Positions 54,119-63,586 are shown, counted from the stretch's first letter. The stretch is 64,000 nt of DNA from Haloarcula sp. H-GB4 (GCF_030848575.1 NZ_JAVDDX010000002.1:310001-374000); one strand, 5' to 3'. Program-made: numbers and translations. Notes: generated by a model from the sequence alone, not told the origin.

Positions 54119-56323
54119 CTAGAACGCCAGCCGTTCGAGCAACCGACCAACGACGCCGCCGGGATGACGTTTCGTGTCTACTTCCATTGACGCGTGGTCG
54201 CTATCTTGAATTGCTGACTGCGTGGTCCCGTCGTCGTTTGACGCACGGGCCGAAAGCCCACCGTTGCTTGCGTGGATCAGGAGCGTTCTGTCATTGTCAG
54301 CCGCGTCTATCGCTGCCGAAAGCTCGTGCCGGTCGACGAAGGTCCGCTCCGTCGGTACGTCACAGAGGTCCAGCAGGTCGTCGTGGTACGCTTCGAGTTG
54401 CTGGCGTTCCTCGGACGACTGGCGCTCGTCGAGTGGGTAGAGGAACCGAAGGTCGGCTCCAGTCGCTGTCGCGACAGCGTTCCCGACGCGGACTTTCAGC
54501 GGGTCGTACGGGCCGCGGGTCGTGACCAGCGTGATCGTATCCAGCGCGTCGAGCGGCTGTGCGTCGACGGCGATGGTATCGCAGTCGGTCTGTTTTCGGA
54601 TGCGGTCGATACTGTCGCCCAGCAGCGAGTCCTCGAACGATGCGCCACGTTCCACCAAGAGCACATCGACGCCCTGCTCGTCGACGGCGTTTGCGACAGC
54701 CCGCTCGGGATGGTGGCTGACGAGTTCGCCGTACTCGACAGGAACATCGAGGGCAGCCGCCAGCGTATCAGTCCGGCACTCGAATTCGAGGTCGTCCTGA
54801 GACTGCACACCGGAGGCGTAATCGAGGGGCTGCTGATCGGGCACTTCGTCGAACTGGACGACAGAGAGACTGCTGCCGGCGGGCGAAAGTGCGGCCCCGA
54901 CCTCCAGTAGTGTCGCTTCGCTCTGTCGCGAGGAGCCTTCGGGGAGCGCGACAAGCACGGAGGTCCCCGCCGTCTCATCGAGCGTCTCCTCGGTCCGGTC
55001 AAGCGCGCGGTCGCCGATGCTCCGGCGCACGGACTCTTTGATCGCGCCCTCTCTGGTGACTCGTGGTCGGACGTAGCCCAGATACCAGACGACGCTGCCG
55101 ATGACAATGCCGACGGCTCCGACGATCGCAACCAGACCCATCTGCGTCAGCAGGGCGAAGCCAGTCAGGGTGCCGAATATCGGCGTCCACGGGTACAGTG
55201 GGACCTCGAAGGAGGGGTCGTAGTCGGGGGCGTCGCTCTCACGGAAGCCGATGAGCGAGACGTTGATGAGCGCGAACACGAGGATTTTGAACGCGCTCGC
55301 GAGCTTCGCGATTTCCAGAATCGGAACAAAGAGAATGAGCAGCAACATCACGCCGCCGGTCAGCGTGATGGCGGTCACCGGCGTGCCAAAGCGGTCGCTG
55401 ATCGTGCTGAACAGGTCGGGCGCGAGTCCGTCGCGGCTCATGGCGAACGGGTAGCGCGACGAGGAGAGGATACCGGCGTTGGCCGTACTGACCAGCGCCA
55501 GAATCGCCGCTAGGACGACGGCCGCGACGCCAGCAGTGCCAAGCGTCGCCTCGGCTGCGTCCGCAATCGGCGTCGTACTCCCGGCGAGCTGGTCAAGTGG
55601 GATGACGCCGACGACGACGGCGACAACGAGCACGTACAGCAGCGTGGTAAAACCGAGGGAGCCGAGCATTCCAAGCGGGATAACGCGGTCCGGATCTTCG
55701 ACCTCCTCGGCGATGGAGGCGATTTTCGTCACGCCGGCGAATGAGACGAACACGAGGCCGGTCGCGGCGAAGATGCCCTCGACGCCGTAGTCCCACATCC
55801 CACCGTACGTCGCGGTGTTGACTGCCGGACCACCGCCGGCGACGAACCAGCCGATCGCCACGAGCATCACCGCGACGATACCGATTTGGAGTCGGCCGGT
55901 CTGTTCCGCCCCGAGGATGTTGACGAGGACGAGAACGACGGCGAGCGTGATCGCGACCGGACGGATCGGCAGGTCGAACAGAAGGACGAGGTACGGCACG
56001 CCGCCGACGAGCGCGAGCGCGCCCTTGAACGAGAGCGAAAACCACGTGCCGAGGCCGGAGACCGTGCCAAGCAGCGGCCCCATCGACCGCTCGATGTAGA
56101 CGTACGTACCGCCGGCCTCGGGCATTGCTGTCGCCATTTCGGCCTTGCTGAGTGCGGCGGGGAGCACGAGCACGCCCGCGAGCAGGTAGGCGGCGATGAT
56201 GCCGGCCCCGGCGTCTTTCACCGCCAGTGCCGGCAAAATGAAGATGCCACTGCCGACCATTGCGCCGATTGATATCGCTACCACTGACAGCAGTCCGAGG
56301 TCGCGTTCCAGATCCTTGGCCAT
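54119..56323 (-). CDS. Amino-acid permease (APC) fused to universal-stress domains
   Basis: A 734-residue membrane protein. Residues 1-440 are an APC-superfamily transporter with about 12 TM segments and the conserved opening SIGAMVGSGIFILPALAV. The C-terminal 290 residues read as two USP-like alpha/beta domains (about 455-585 and 595-725; GTSVLVALPEGSSRQSEATL; DTITLVTTRGPYDPLKVRVG). USP domains likely couple transport to nucleotide or stress state. It starts 2 bp after the TrkA-N-like gene, forming an operon with it. Confidence 0.87.
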   Translation of the reverse strand: MAKDLERDLGLLSVVAISIGAMVGSGIFILPALAVKDAGAGIIAAYLLAGVLVLPAALSKAEMATAMPEAGGTYVYIERSMGPLLGTVSGLGTWFSLSFKGALALVGGVPYLVLLFDLPIRPVAITLAVVLVLVNILGAEQTGRLQIGIVAVMLVAIGWFVAGGGPAVNTATYGGMWDYGVEGIFAATGLVFVSFAGVTKIASIAEEVEDPDRVIPLGMLGSLGFTTLLYVLVVAVVVGVIPLDQLAGSTTPIADAAEATLGTAGVAAVVLAAILALVSTANAGILSSSRYPFAMSRDGLAPDLFSTISDRFGTPVTAITLTGGVMLLLILFVPILEIAKLASAFKILVFALINVSLIGFRESDAPDYDPSFEVPLYPWTPIFGTLTGFALLTQMGLVAIVGAVGIVIGSVVWYLGYVRPRVTREGAIKESVRRSIGDRALDRTEETLDETAGTSVLVALPEGSSRQSEATLLEVGAALSPAGSSLSVVQFDEVPDQQPLDYASGVQSQDDLEFECRTDTLAAALDVPVEYGELVSHHPERAVANAVDEQGVDVLLVERGASFEDSLLGDSIDRIRKQTDCDTIAVDAQPLDALDTITLVTTRGPYDPLKVRVGNAVATATGADLRFLYPLDERQSSEERQQLEAYHDDLLDLCDVPTERTFVDRHELSAAIDAADNDRTLLIHASNGGLSARASNDDGTTQSAIQDSDHASMEVDTKRHPGGVVGRLLERLAF

Positions 56324-56325
56324 GA

Positions 56326-56790
56326 TTACGCGGTTTCGTGCGTCTGGAGCGTTGTTTCCACAGTGCGTTCCAGTTCGGTCGCTAGGATCTGCGAGCCACA
56401 GACCACCTCAGAGCCGACCGACTCGAACGCCGGTCGATGCTGCGGGTCGTTGAGCACGACGACCACGGTTTCGACATCGAACTGCGTCCGAAGCAGTTGT
56501 GTCACGAGGAACGCCCCCCGGTCCGCCTGCATCGAGACCAGTGCGATATCGGTCGTTTGGGCCCCAGCGTCCCGGAGAACAGCACACTCCCGCTCGTCAC
56601 CGACTACCACGCGGGTGTCGTCGGGTGTTTGCCCGGCAACACCGTCGTGGTCGGTGACGAGACAGGCATCGGTGCCTCGATCTAACGTCGCTACTACCTC
56701 AGACCCGACGTGCCGGTCGCTGATGACCAGTACCGACGGGGGGTCGATGTCGTCGTCCACACGTTCGCGGAGTCCGGTAAGGGATATCAT
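56326..56790 (-). CDS. TrkA-N/RCK-like small protein
   Basis: A 154-residue protein with an RCK/TrkA-N-like Rossmann pattern: VLVISDRHVGSEVVATLDRG, VVVGDERECAVLRDAGAQTT, IALVSMQADRGAFLVTQLLR and VVVVLNDPQHRPAFESVGSE. The classical GxGxxG is replaced by SDRHVG, so NAD binding may be lost. Two bases separate it from the permease-USP gene, suggesting it regulates that transporter. A TATA (GATATTTATCG) lies at about 56850-56860. Confidence 0.78.
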   Translation of the reverse strand: MISLTGLRERVDDDIDPPSVLVISDRHVGSEVVATLDRGTDACLVTDHDGVAGQTPDDTRVVVGDERECAVLRDAGAQTTDIALVSMQADRGAFLVTQLLRTQFDVETVVVVLNDPQHRPAFESVGSEVVCGSQILATELERTVETTLQTHETA

Positions 56791-56829
56791 TGGGTTCGTA
56801 GAGCCGGATCGAGCCGGCCGGTACGCACC

Positions 56830-56880
56830 TATTGATTCCGGAAGACGATAAATATCTAGGTAAGAGTTCCGATTCCGGAC
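56830..56880. promoter_or_regulatory. Promoter region with repeated GATTCCGGA
   Basis: GATTCCGGA occurs at about 56834-56842 and 56870-56878 on either side of the TATA of the TrkA-N-like/permease operon. The Lrp gene ends at 56917, so these are candidate Lrp operators; this is inference from position. Confidence 0.35.
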
Positions 56881-56916
56881 TATTATGATTATATAAGCAC
56901 CTTTCGGAAGTTTATA

Positions 56917-57408
56917 CTATTTAGACGCACTCTCAGCATCGTCGTGCCCGAACTGGTGGAACGGCCGGGTGTACTCGTTCCGAATAAGGTCCTCATCAAC
57001 GACCTCCAGTCCAATATCGTTGAGGTCCCTGCCGATGCGGCTCAGGTCGTTTCCGTCGGCTCCGACCACCTCGACGTGGACGTTGTCGGCCCCGGTCATG
57101 ACCTCCCGGATGGCGACGACCCCGGACACATCGAGTGCCCGCTGTGCGACCTCCTCGCGCTCGTGGATTGGTGCTGTACAGACGATGAGCGTATGGAGTT
57201 GGTACCCCGCGGCCTCGTAATCGACATCGACATCGTAGCCGGCGATGACGCCAGCGTCTTCGAGCTTCGTGATGCGATTCCGAACGGTTCGTGCGGAGAC
57301 ATCAAGCGATTCGGCTATTTCACTCGCTGACGTGTGTCTCGCATCCTGCTGGAGCGCGTAGATGATGTTCCGGTCCAGGTCGTCGATAGGGTACTCCGCG
57401 TCGGCCAT
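56917..57408 (-). CDS. Lrp/AsnC-family transcriptional regulator
   Basis: A 163-residue protein. The N-terminal winged helix-turn-helix (residues about 8-60) includes SASEIAESLDVSARTVRNRI; a C-terminal alpha/beta ligand-sensing domain follows (TLIVCTAPIHEREEVAQRAL; VREVMTGADN-type segment). It probably senses an amino acid and controls the permease operon directly downstream on the same strand. Confidence 0.88.
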   Translation of the reverse strand: MADAEYPIDDLDRNIIYALQQDARHTSASEIAESLDVSARTVRNRITKLEDAGVIAGYDVDVDYEAAGYQLHTLIVCTAPIHEREEVAQRALDVSGVVAIREVMTGADNVHVEVVGADGNDLSRIGRDLNDIGLEVVDEDLIRNEYTRPFHQFGHDDAESASK

Positions 57409-57534
57409 GGCGGCTATTTTGATGGCTACCAGTACAAAGGTTCAGGATATTGTCCCAGACGGCGTGGTCTCGGCTGTGACGCGCCAGCAGTACGACGACT
57501 CGCTACGGATTCGAGGCACCGACGCCGCTGTGTC

Positions 57535-58107
57535 TCAAAGGAGGACCGACTGTTCGGTGAGCGTCACAGTTACCGATGGGCGATATGCGACCCAGTCTGC
57601 GTTCTCGTCCGTGCGGTAGGAGAGGGGTACTGCATCAAAGTAGCCTTGCAGTGTGTACGTGCCGGCAGCTGAGACCCGCCGCCCGTCGAGTTCATACTGC
57701 CGCTCGATGGATTCGGTAGCAGCCAGCGTGCCGGTGAGTGGGGCATTGTCTTTGCTCGCCCCGTTTGGCTGTATTTCGACGGTGTCTGCCTCCGCATACT
57801 CATCAGTCACCAGTAGAATGTCAGATATCCTTGACTCACCCGCTGGAGTCAGTTCTAACGCCCCGAGTGGCCAGGTGCCGGTGTTCTTGATGATAACGTC
57901 CTGTGTCCCAGTGTTTCGGAGCGTTATGTCCAGCCGGCCGGGGCTTTCGATTGCTATGTTTCGGTCGACCGCCGTCACGTCAAGCGCGAGCGGGTGGGAA
58001 TCATCTTCGGTTTCCACGCTGGAGATAGTGTACTCGGTATCACCCAGACAGCCGGCGAGCCCGGACAGTGCCGCCGTCGACACGGCCAGATATTGGCGGC
58101 GATTCAT
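57535..58107 (-). CDS. Tat-exported lipoprotein linked to an ABC transporter
   Basis: A 190-residue protein. The signal MNRRQYLAVSTAALSGLAGC has twin arginines and lipidated C20. The rest is a beta-sandwich (GRLDITLRNTGTQDVIIKNT). Its start overlaps the stop of the ABC ATPase gene by 4 bp, so it is translated with that transporter and may be its extracellular partner. Ligand unknown. Confidence 0.78.
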   Translation of the reverse strand: MNRRQYLAVSTAALSGLAGCLGDTEYTISSVETEDDSHPLALDVTAVDRNIAIESPGRLDITLRNTGTQDVIIKNTGTWPLGALELTPAGESRISDILLVTDEYAEADTVEIQPNGASKDNAPLTGTLAATESIERQYELDGRRVSAAGTYTLQGYFDAVPLSYRTDENADWVAYRPSVTVTLTEQSVLL

Positions 58108-58853
58108 GTATCCACCTCTCTGGCGTGTGCGGAGCCGTCAGTCAGTCTCATGAAGATATCCTCGACTGTCGCGTCAGACGAAAGGTCACAAGTGTCTCGG
58201 AGCGCCGGCAGGGTCCCTTCCACAATGAGATCCCCCTCATAGAGAATCCCGACGCGGTCACAGACTATATCGACCTGCCCAAGAACGTGACTGGAGAAGA
58301 ACACCGTCGCACCACGCTCGGACTCCGCTTCCACAACATCCCGCACCAGCGCGACGCCGTGGGGGTCAAGCCCGGTGAACGGCTCATCGAGAATCAGGAG
58401 GTCCGGCTCCCCGACGAGACTCATCGCGAGTGCTAGCCGCTGTTCCATCCCCTGTGAGAACTCGCCGGCGGGCCTTTCGATGGCGTCGGCCAGACCCACG
58501 CGTTCAAGCAGTGCCCGTGGATCGTCGTCCGCACGCTTCGTATCAATCACCAGTTTGAGATGCCGCCGCGCGGACAGCGACTCGTAGGTCTCGAAACGGT
58601 CGGGGCAGATACCAACGCGCTGATGACAGGCAACGACATCGTTCCATGGATCGTGGCCGAGAACGCGCGCTGTCCCCGACGTTGGTTTGATGTAGTCCAT
58701 CAGCAGATTGATCGTAGTCGACTTGCCGGCGCCGTTCGGGCCGAGGAAGCCGTACACCTCGCCCTGTGCAACAGTCATGTTCAGTTCATCAAGCGCAACA
58801 ACGTCGCCGTACTGTTTCGAAAGGCCATCAGTCTCGATTGCCGGCGACGTCAT
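58104..58853 (-). CDS. ABC transporter ATP-binding protein
   Basis: A 249-residue CcmA-type ATPase. Walker A GPNGAGKST at 38-46; signature region GEFSQGMEQRLALAMSL; Walker B LLILDEP; H-loop in FFSSHVL. It overlaps the permease gene by 4 bp and the lipoprotein gene by 4 bp, giving a three-gene exporter operon. Confidence 0.93.
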   Translation of the reverse strand: MTSPAIETDGLSKQYGDVVALDELNMTVAQGEVYGFLGPNGAGKSTTINLLMDYIKPTSGTARVLGHDPWNDVVACHQRVGICPDRFETYESLSARRHLKLVIDTKRADDDPRALLERVGLADAIERPAGEFSQGMEQRLALAMSLVGEPDLLILDEPFTGLDPHGVALVRDVVEAESERGATVFFSSHVLGQVDIVCDRVGILYEGDLIVEGTLPALRDTCDLSSDATVEDIFMRLTDGSAHAREVDT

Positions 58854-59749
58854 GCGAGGTCACCTCGGTTGAATCGATAGCTGGCCAGTGCGAGTGGGAT
58901 GACTCCCCAGAGAAGCAATACGACGAGAGCTATCGATTCGTGGAGATAGGCTGGGACTGGCTGTCCACTGAAGGCTGCGTCAACGACGTACGCGTTGACC
59001 GAGTGCCCGGGATACAGTACTGTGGCGACTAACGTGTACTGGTCACCGGAGTTCGCCAGCCCGAGTATCCCGTTCGTTACAGTTCGGTACGCTCGATCCG
59101 GTGAAATCCGAAGGATAGCGAACAAGAGACCGTCGGCTGGCGGGTTGAGCGGATTCACTGCGTTCCCGGTCACAGCTGAGTAGAGACGGACACCAATGAT
59201 TTTCCACCCAAGTGTCAATAGCAGAAAGAAACCGCCGAAGAGTACGGCGGTTACACGGACTGTGCTGGTCGTCACTGCCGATGCCGCTGTTGCGATCGAC
59301 ACGAGCACAACGATGTACAGTACCGTCACCAGAAACACGCCGATGAAACGCAGCGGGGAGAACAGCCCGAACTTGAAACCACCAATCACGCCGAGAACAA
59401 TTGTTGAAACGGCAAATGGTACCACAGCGCCGACGCTCCGACCGAAGACTTTGCCGATGAGAATGTCAGTCCGCGTGAGTGGCAACCCCAGCAGGAATTT
59501 CAGACTGCCTGACGTGCGCTCCTGGATAATCGACCGATACGTCAGTAACAGCACACAGAGTGGGAGGAGGAACGACCCGGCTACCTGCACGAACCCGACC
59601 GTAACGTCCGGGCCAAGCAGATCCCAACTGATGTAAGTGGGATTATATCCCCAGACGACGAGCAGGGGTGCAAGTATCCAGGTGCCTTTCGATTTGAGTA
59701 ACGTGGTTGCCTCTTTCCGTGCAACAGGGAACCATCGGGGGAGGGCCAT
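58850..59749 (-). CDS. ABC-2-type transporter permease
   Basis: A 299-residue protein with about six hydrophobic segments of the ABC-2/NosY type. The segment VLLLTYRSIIQERTSGSLKF and GLPLTRTDILIGKVFGRSVG are typical of the family. It probably exports an unknown substrate with the ATPase immediately downstream. TATA TTTTATATAA (59771-59780) lies 22-31 bp upstream. Confidence 0.88.
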   Translation of the reverse strand: MALPRWFPVARKEATTLLKSKGTWILAPLLVVWGYNPTYISWDLLGPDVTVGFVQVAGSFLLPLCVLLLTYRSIIQERTSGSLKFLLGLPLTRTDILIGKVFGRSVGAVVPFAVSTIVLGVIGGFKFGLFSPLRFIGVFLVTVLYIVVLVSIATAASAVTTSTVRVTAVLFGGFFLLLTLGWKIIGVRLYSAVTGNAVNPLNPPADGLLFAILRISPDRAYRTVTNGILGLANSGDQYTLVATVLYPGHSVNAYVVDAAFSGQPVPAYLHESIALVVLLLWGVIPLALASYRFNRGDLA

Positions 59750-59764
59750 ATGGTCGGGTTTGAA

Positions 59765-59786
59765 AGTGTATTATATAAAACACACT
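59765..59786 (-). promoter_or_regulatory. Inverted repeat across TATA of ABC operon
   Basis: AGTGT (59765-59769) and ACACT (59782-59786) flank TTATATAAAA symmetrically. Candidate operator on the core promoter; arms are only 5 bp. Confidence 0.35.
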
Positions 59787-59910
59787 GTCAACTGCTGCTA
59801 TGTTTAAACGAAAACGGGATATCGCTTCGGTCGGGCCTGAAAGGCACTGGTGCCCCTGCTTAAGACCAACCGTGTTCTGAGAGCGCCCTGCCCTCGCCTC
59901 GAAAGACTGT

Positions 59911-59920
59911 TCTTAAGTTA
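59911..59920 (+). promoter_or_regulatory. TATA box of aspS
   Basis: TCTTAAGTTA, centred about 27 bp before the ATG at 59942; predicts a leaderless transcript. Confidence 0.5.
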
Positions 59921-59941
59921 CGGCCACAAGAACGAACAGCC

Positions 59942-61246
59942 ATGGAAAACCGAACCTACACGGCGGACGCAGCGCCGGGTGACACGGTCACCGTCGCCGG
60001 CTGGGTCCACGAGATCCGAGACCTCGGTGGTATTGCCTTCCTTATCCTTCGAGACACCACTGGAAAGATACAGGTCAAATTCGAGAAAGACGAGATGGAC
60101 GACGACCTCGTGGAAACGGGGCTGAACGTCCAGCGCGAGTCGGTCATCTCGGTGACCGGCGACGTCGAAGAGGAGCCACGCGCGCCGACCGGTGTCGAAG
60201 TCACGCCGGAGTCTGTCGACGTGATTTCGGAGGCCGACCCCGAACTGCCGCTTGACCCGTCGGGCAAGGTCGACGCCGAACTGCCGACCCGCCTCGACAA
60301 CCGGACGCTCGACCTCCGCAAGGACGAGGTGAAGGCCATCTTCGAGATCCGCGCAGAGGTTCTCCGGTCGGTCCGCGAGGCGTTCCGGGACATCAACTGC
60401 ACGGAGATCAACACGCCGAAGATTGTCGCCACGGGGACCGAAGGCGGCACTGAGCTGTTCCCGATCACGTACTTCGGGCAGGAAGCGTTCATGAACCAGA
60501 GCCCGCAGTTGTTCAAGCAGCTGATGGTCGGCTCTGGCCTCGAACGTGTCTTCGAAATCGGCCCGATCTTCCGTGCCGAGGAGCACAACACGCCACGGCA
60601 CCTCAACGAGGCGACCTCTATCGACTTTGAGTCGGCCTTCTACGACCACACCGAGGCGATGGACGCCTGTGAGCACGTCGTCCAGTCCGCCTACGAGGGC
60701 GTCGCCGAGAACTGTCAGGACCAACTCGAAGCGCTCGGTCTTGAAGACGAGTTCGCAGCTCCCGAGGGCGACTTCCCGCGACTCACCTACGAGGAAGCGC
60801 TCGACAAAATCAACGCCACCGGCGAACTTGACGAGCCGCTGGTGTGGGGCGACGACCTCTCAACGGAGGCCGAGCACGTCCTCGGACAGGAAGTCGGCGA
60901 GCACTACTTCATCACCGACTGGCCAAGCGAGATCAAGCCGTTCTACATCAAGGACCACGACGACGATGAAGAAGTCTCGACCGGCTTCGACATGATGCAC
61001 CCGTCGATGGAACTGGTCTCAGGCGGCCAGCGTGAGCACCGCTTTGACCACCTCGTCGAAGGGTTCGAACAGCAAGGGCTGGACCCGGAAGCCTTCGAGT
61101 ACTACACCAAGATGTTCAAGTACGGCATGCCGCCACACGCCGGCTGGGGCCTCGGCGGCGAGCGCCTTATCATGACGATGCTCGGGCTAGAAAACATCCG
61201 AGAAGCGGTGCTGTTCCCGCGAGACCGGCAGCGCTTGTCTCCCTGA
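59942..61246 (+). CDS. aspS: Aspartyl-tRNA synthetase (archaeal, probably non-discriminating)
   Basis: A 434-residue class II synthetase. N-terminal OB-fold anticodon-binding domain (about 1-105; [20 protein letters not shown]). Catalytic domain: [12 protein letters not shown], motif 2 [20 protein letters not shown], motif 3 [11 protein letters not shown]. Of archaeal size, lacking the bacterial insertion. With gatB in the same window, it probably charges tRNA-Asn with Asp as well as tRNA-Asp, the product being amidated by GatCAB (inference from general knowledge). Confidence 0.96.
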   Translation: MENRTYTADAAPGDTVTVAGWVHEIRDLGGIAFLILRDTTGKIQVKFEKDEMDDDLVETGLNVQRESVISVTGDVEEEPRAPTGVEVTPESVDVISEADPELPLDPSGKVDAELPTRLDNRTLDLRKDEVKAIFEIRAEVLRSVREAFRDINCTEINTPKIVATGTEGGTELFPITYFGQEAFMNQSPQLFKQLMVGSGLERVFEIGPIFRAEEHNTPRHLNEATSIDFESAFYDHTEAMDACEHVVQSAYEGVAENCQDQLEALGLEDEFAAPEGDFPRLTYEEALDKINATGELDEPLVWGDDLSTEAEHVLGQEVGEHYFITDWPSEIKPFYIKDHDDDEEVSTGFDMMHPSMELVSGGQREHRFDHLVEGFEQQGLDPEAFEYYTKMFKYGMPPHAGWGLGGERLIMTMLGLENIREAVLFPRDRQRLSP

Positions 61247-61315
61247 GACAGCGCTGTCCATGTCGAGCGGGAGCTTGTCACGAGCGAAGCGAAGTGACAG
61301 TGTTCCCGCGAGACC
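61212..61315 (+). repeat. Duplicated end of aspS
   Basis: TGTTCCCGCGAGACC near the 3' end of aspS (61212-61226) recurs at 61301-61315, 89 bp downstream, followed again by a GCAGCG-like stretch. The second copy is not in an open frame. Confidence 0.7.
61276..61299 (+). repeat. Hairpin with conserved GAGCGAAGCGAA loop
   Basis: TGTCAC (61276-61281) and GTGACA (61294-61299) flank loop GAGCGAAGCGAA, 30 bp after the aspS stop. The same loop with different stems is found after the gene ending at 31358. Confidence 0.6.
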
Positions 61316-61338
61316 GCAGCGTCTGAGCCCGTAGGAAG

Positions 61339-61368
61339 CGAGGTTTTGACCGCAGGGAAAAAACCTCG
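61339..61368 (+). repeat. Nine-bp hairpin downstream of aspS
   Basis: CGAGGTTTT (61339-61347) pairs perfectly with AAAACCTCG (61360-61368) across a 12-nt loop. It may terminate aspS transcription or belong to a small RNA. Between here and the small membrane gene at 61508 I see no coding frame. Confidence 0.5.
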
Positions 61369-61507
61369 GTAAAGCGAGCGGGGAGGAACGACCCGCGAGC
61401 GCACTGTCTCGCAGCGATTCAGTTCTCCGAACTTGGAGTTTCAGAGGTAGACAGCCGCAGGGCTACACATCGAACGACACGACGACCGAAGTCCGGCCTG
61501 TCCCCGA

Positions 61508-61690
61508 CTAGGCGTTTGCCGCTGCCTGCTTCAGAATCTGTGGGGCGACCACAACTTCGAGGACAGCGATACCGAGTGCAACATACCGTATCGTTCCCTC
61601 AAGAAAGAGGAACGCGACAGCCGCGACAACCGTGGCGCTGATCAGTGGGATACCGTAGCGAATGGCCGGGTTTTCGAATGGGGAGGGCAT
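61508..61690 (-). CDS. Small two-helix membrane protein, 60 aa
   Basis: A 60-residue protein beginning MPSPFENPAIRYGIPLISAT, with two hydrophobic helices (about 12-29 and 33-53) and a short polar tail. It has its own TATA (CTTATATC at 61712-61719) at leaderless spacing. It follows halorhodopsin on the same strand after a 133-bp gap. Function unknown. Confidence 0.65.
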   Translation of the reverse strand: MPSPFENPAIRYGIPLISATVVAAVAFLFLEGTIRYVALGIAVLEVVVAPQILKQAAANA

Positions 61691-61823
61691 ACAGACTAGT
61701 CAATTAGACGATATAAGTTATGTTTTCTGCATCTGCTACTGTGCAGGCAGAGATCGAGAGCGGTCAGTATACGACCGAGAATACGCAAGCAGGGCGGATA
61801 CTGCTCACGTCACGGCACGGGGC

Positions 61824-62654
61824 TCAGTCGTCTGCGGGCGCAGTGCCGCCGGAGCCGATGCTCATCCCGGACCCTGAGACGGTGCCTTCGTTGGCGGCGA
61901 CCCAGCGCAGGAGCAAGAACGCGAAGACGTACTTCGCGAGGATATCCAGCCCGGAGTAGCCCCACGAGGTGACGCCGACACTCAGCAGGGCGACTCCCTC
62001 GGAGCCCAGCGCCCACAGAATCGGATAGCCGAGCCACAGCACCACAGTTAGAATCTTGAGCGTCCCGAATATCTCGCTCGTCCCGGCGGCCTCTGCGTCG
62101 GCCGGCCACTGGACGAGCAGGACGTACAGCACTGCGACGAAGAACGCACAGCTGATGCCATAAAACACCCAGCGTAGCAGGTGCGAGGAGGTGATGAGCG
62201 CGGCGGCGAGGCCGGTCACACACATCCCGATGTCCATCGTGATTGCGGTGAACAGCGATGCCATATCAGTATCGGCGAGCAGGCCCAGCGCCAAGAGAAT
62301 CATCGGTGTTGAGAACGTCCACGTCAGATAGCGGCCCCACGGTGACAGAACCTCCTGTCCGGCGAGGGCGTGGCCCGGTGGCATCTGCAAAAATCCGACC
62401 GTCAGCCCGGAGGCCAGGCCGGCATAGCTGGAAATCGAGACCAGCGGCACCAACATCGTCGCGACCCAGATGAGTTTCGCGCGGGGCGACTCGATATCCC
62501 GACCCATCGCGACGAACAGGAGGATGACGACGCCCGCCAGCGCGATGTTCACCCAGATCGATGAGTTCAGGAGGAAATCCGACTGTATCTCCTGGAGCAC
62601 GTCTGACTGTGTCGCCTGAAGCACTGTCGTTGCAGTGGTACTGGCAGCTGTCAT
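61824..62654 (-). CDS. hop: Halorhodopsin (light-driven chloride pump)
   Basis: A 276-residue seven-helix retinal protein. R108, T111 and S115 in GRYLTWTFSTPMILLALGLL give the TS(A) signature of a chloride pump: T111 replaces the proton-acceptor Asp of bacteriorhodopsin, and A122 replaces the donor Asp. The retinal Schiff-base lysine is K241 and its counterion D237 (LDILAKYVFAFLLL). All key residues are present. TATA CTTTAAGTG (62676-62684) lies 26 bp upstream, giving a leaderless transcript. Confidence 0.96.
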   Translation of the reverse strand: MTAASTTATTVLQATQSDVLQEIQSDFLLNSSIWVNIALAGVVILLFVAMGRDIESPRAKLIWVATMLVPLVSISSYAGLASGLTVGFLQMPPGHALAGQEVLSPWGRYLTWTFSTPMILLALGLLADTDMASLFTAITMDIGMCVTGLAAALITSSHLLRWVFYGISCAFFVAVLYVLLVQWPADAEAAGTSEIFGTLKILTVVLWLGYPILWALGSEGVALLSVGVTSWGYSGLDILAKYVFAFLLLRWVAANEGTVSGSGMSIGSGGTAPADD

Positions 62655-62824
62655 GTATACTGGCTACGAAGAGCACACTTAAAGACGCGTAGCCAAACGG
62701 TATCGGTATCCGCTGTTGAATTCGGGTTTCGGAAGGGCAGGACCAGTCCCGGACGCGAGGGTGGAATCGCCGCGCTAATCAGTCTCAGACCACACCTGCT
62801 CGCTCGTGTCCAGCGGCGGGCAAC

Positions 62825-63586
62825 TCACTCCGGAAACAGCTCTTCGTCACGCTCGATGGCTTCGATACGCGCAATTTCGGCGTCGGACAGTTCCAGATCG
62901 GCAGCGGCGAGGTTGGCTTCGAGATGGGATCGGGAGGACGCCTTCGGAATCGTGACGACGTTTTCGTAGCTCGTCACCCAGGCGATGCTGACGGCGGCCG
63001 GCGACATGTCATGCTGGTCAGCAATGTCGACGATGGTCGGCTCCTCGAACACGCGACCGCCGGCCAGCGGTGCGTACGCGACCAGCGGGTAGTCGTGTTT
63101 CTGGGCGTCAACGAGCAGTGATTCGCGCCAGAACAGCGGATGGAACTCAACCTGATGTGCAGCAATCGCGTCGAGGTGATCGCGCGCGACAGCCAACTGG
63201 TCCGGGTCGAAGTTCGAGAGTCCGACATGCTCTGTCAGTCCGGTCTCGCACACGGCCTCGACAGCGGGCAGTGTCGTTTCGGGGTCGTAGTCGCCACGGG
63301 GACGGTGGACGTACAGCAGGTCGACAGTGTCGAGGCCGAGACGGTCAAGGCTCGCTTCTGTTGCCGGGCGGACAGCAGTCGCTTCGAGGGCGTCAACCCA
63401 GAGCTTCGTCGCGACAGTTAGAGCGGCCCGGTCGGTGTCGGCGGTGGCGATGCCCGCGCCCACAGTGTTCTCGTTGTCGTAGATTTGAGCGGTGTCGAGA
63501 TGGCGGTAGCCACAGTCGATGGCTGTCCGAACGACCGCCTCGTCCCCGATACCCATCGTACCGAGTCCGACCGATGGAAGGTCCAT
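62825..63586 (-). CDS. Aldo/keto reductase
   Basis: A 253-residue NADPH-dependent TIM-barrel reductase. The catalytic tetrad is present: D31, Y36 (DTAQIYDNE), K61 (ATKLW) and H94 (YVHRP). IPKASSRSHLEANL in the C-terminal part contacts the cofactor. The second ATG (63586, MDLPSVGLGTMG) is chosen because TTTTTTACC (63609-63617) is a TATA at leaderless spacing. Substrate unknown. Confidence 0.9.
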   Translation of the reverse strand: MDLPSVGLGTMGIGDEAVVRTAIDCGYRHLDTAQIYDNENTVGAGIATADTDRAALTVATKLWVDALEATAVRPATEASLDRLGLDTVDLLYVHRPRGDYDPETTLPAVEAVCETGLTEHVGLSNFDPDQLAVARDHLDAIAAHQVEFHPLFWRESLLVDAQKHDYPLVAYAPLAGGRVFEEPTIVDIADQHDMSPAAVSIAWVTSYENVVTIPKASSRSHLEANLAAADLELSDAEIARIEAIERDEELFPE

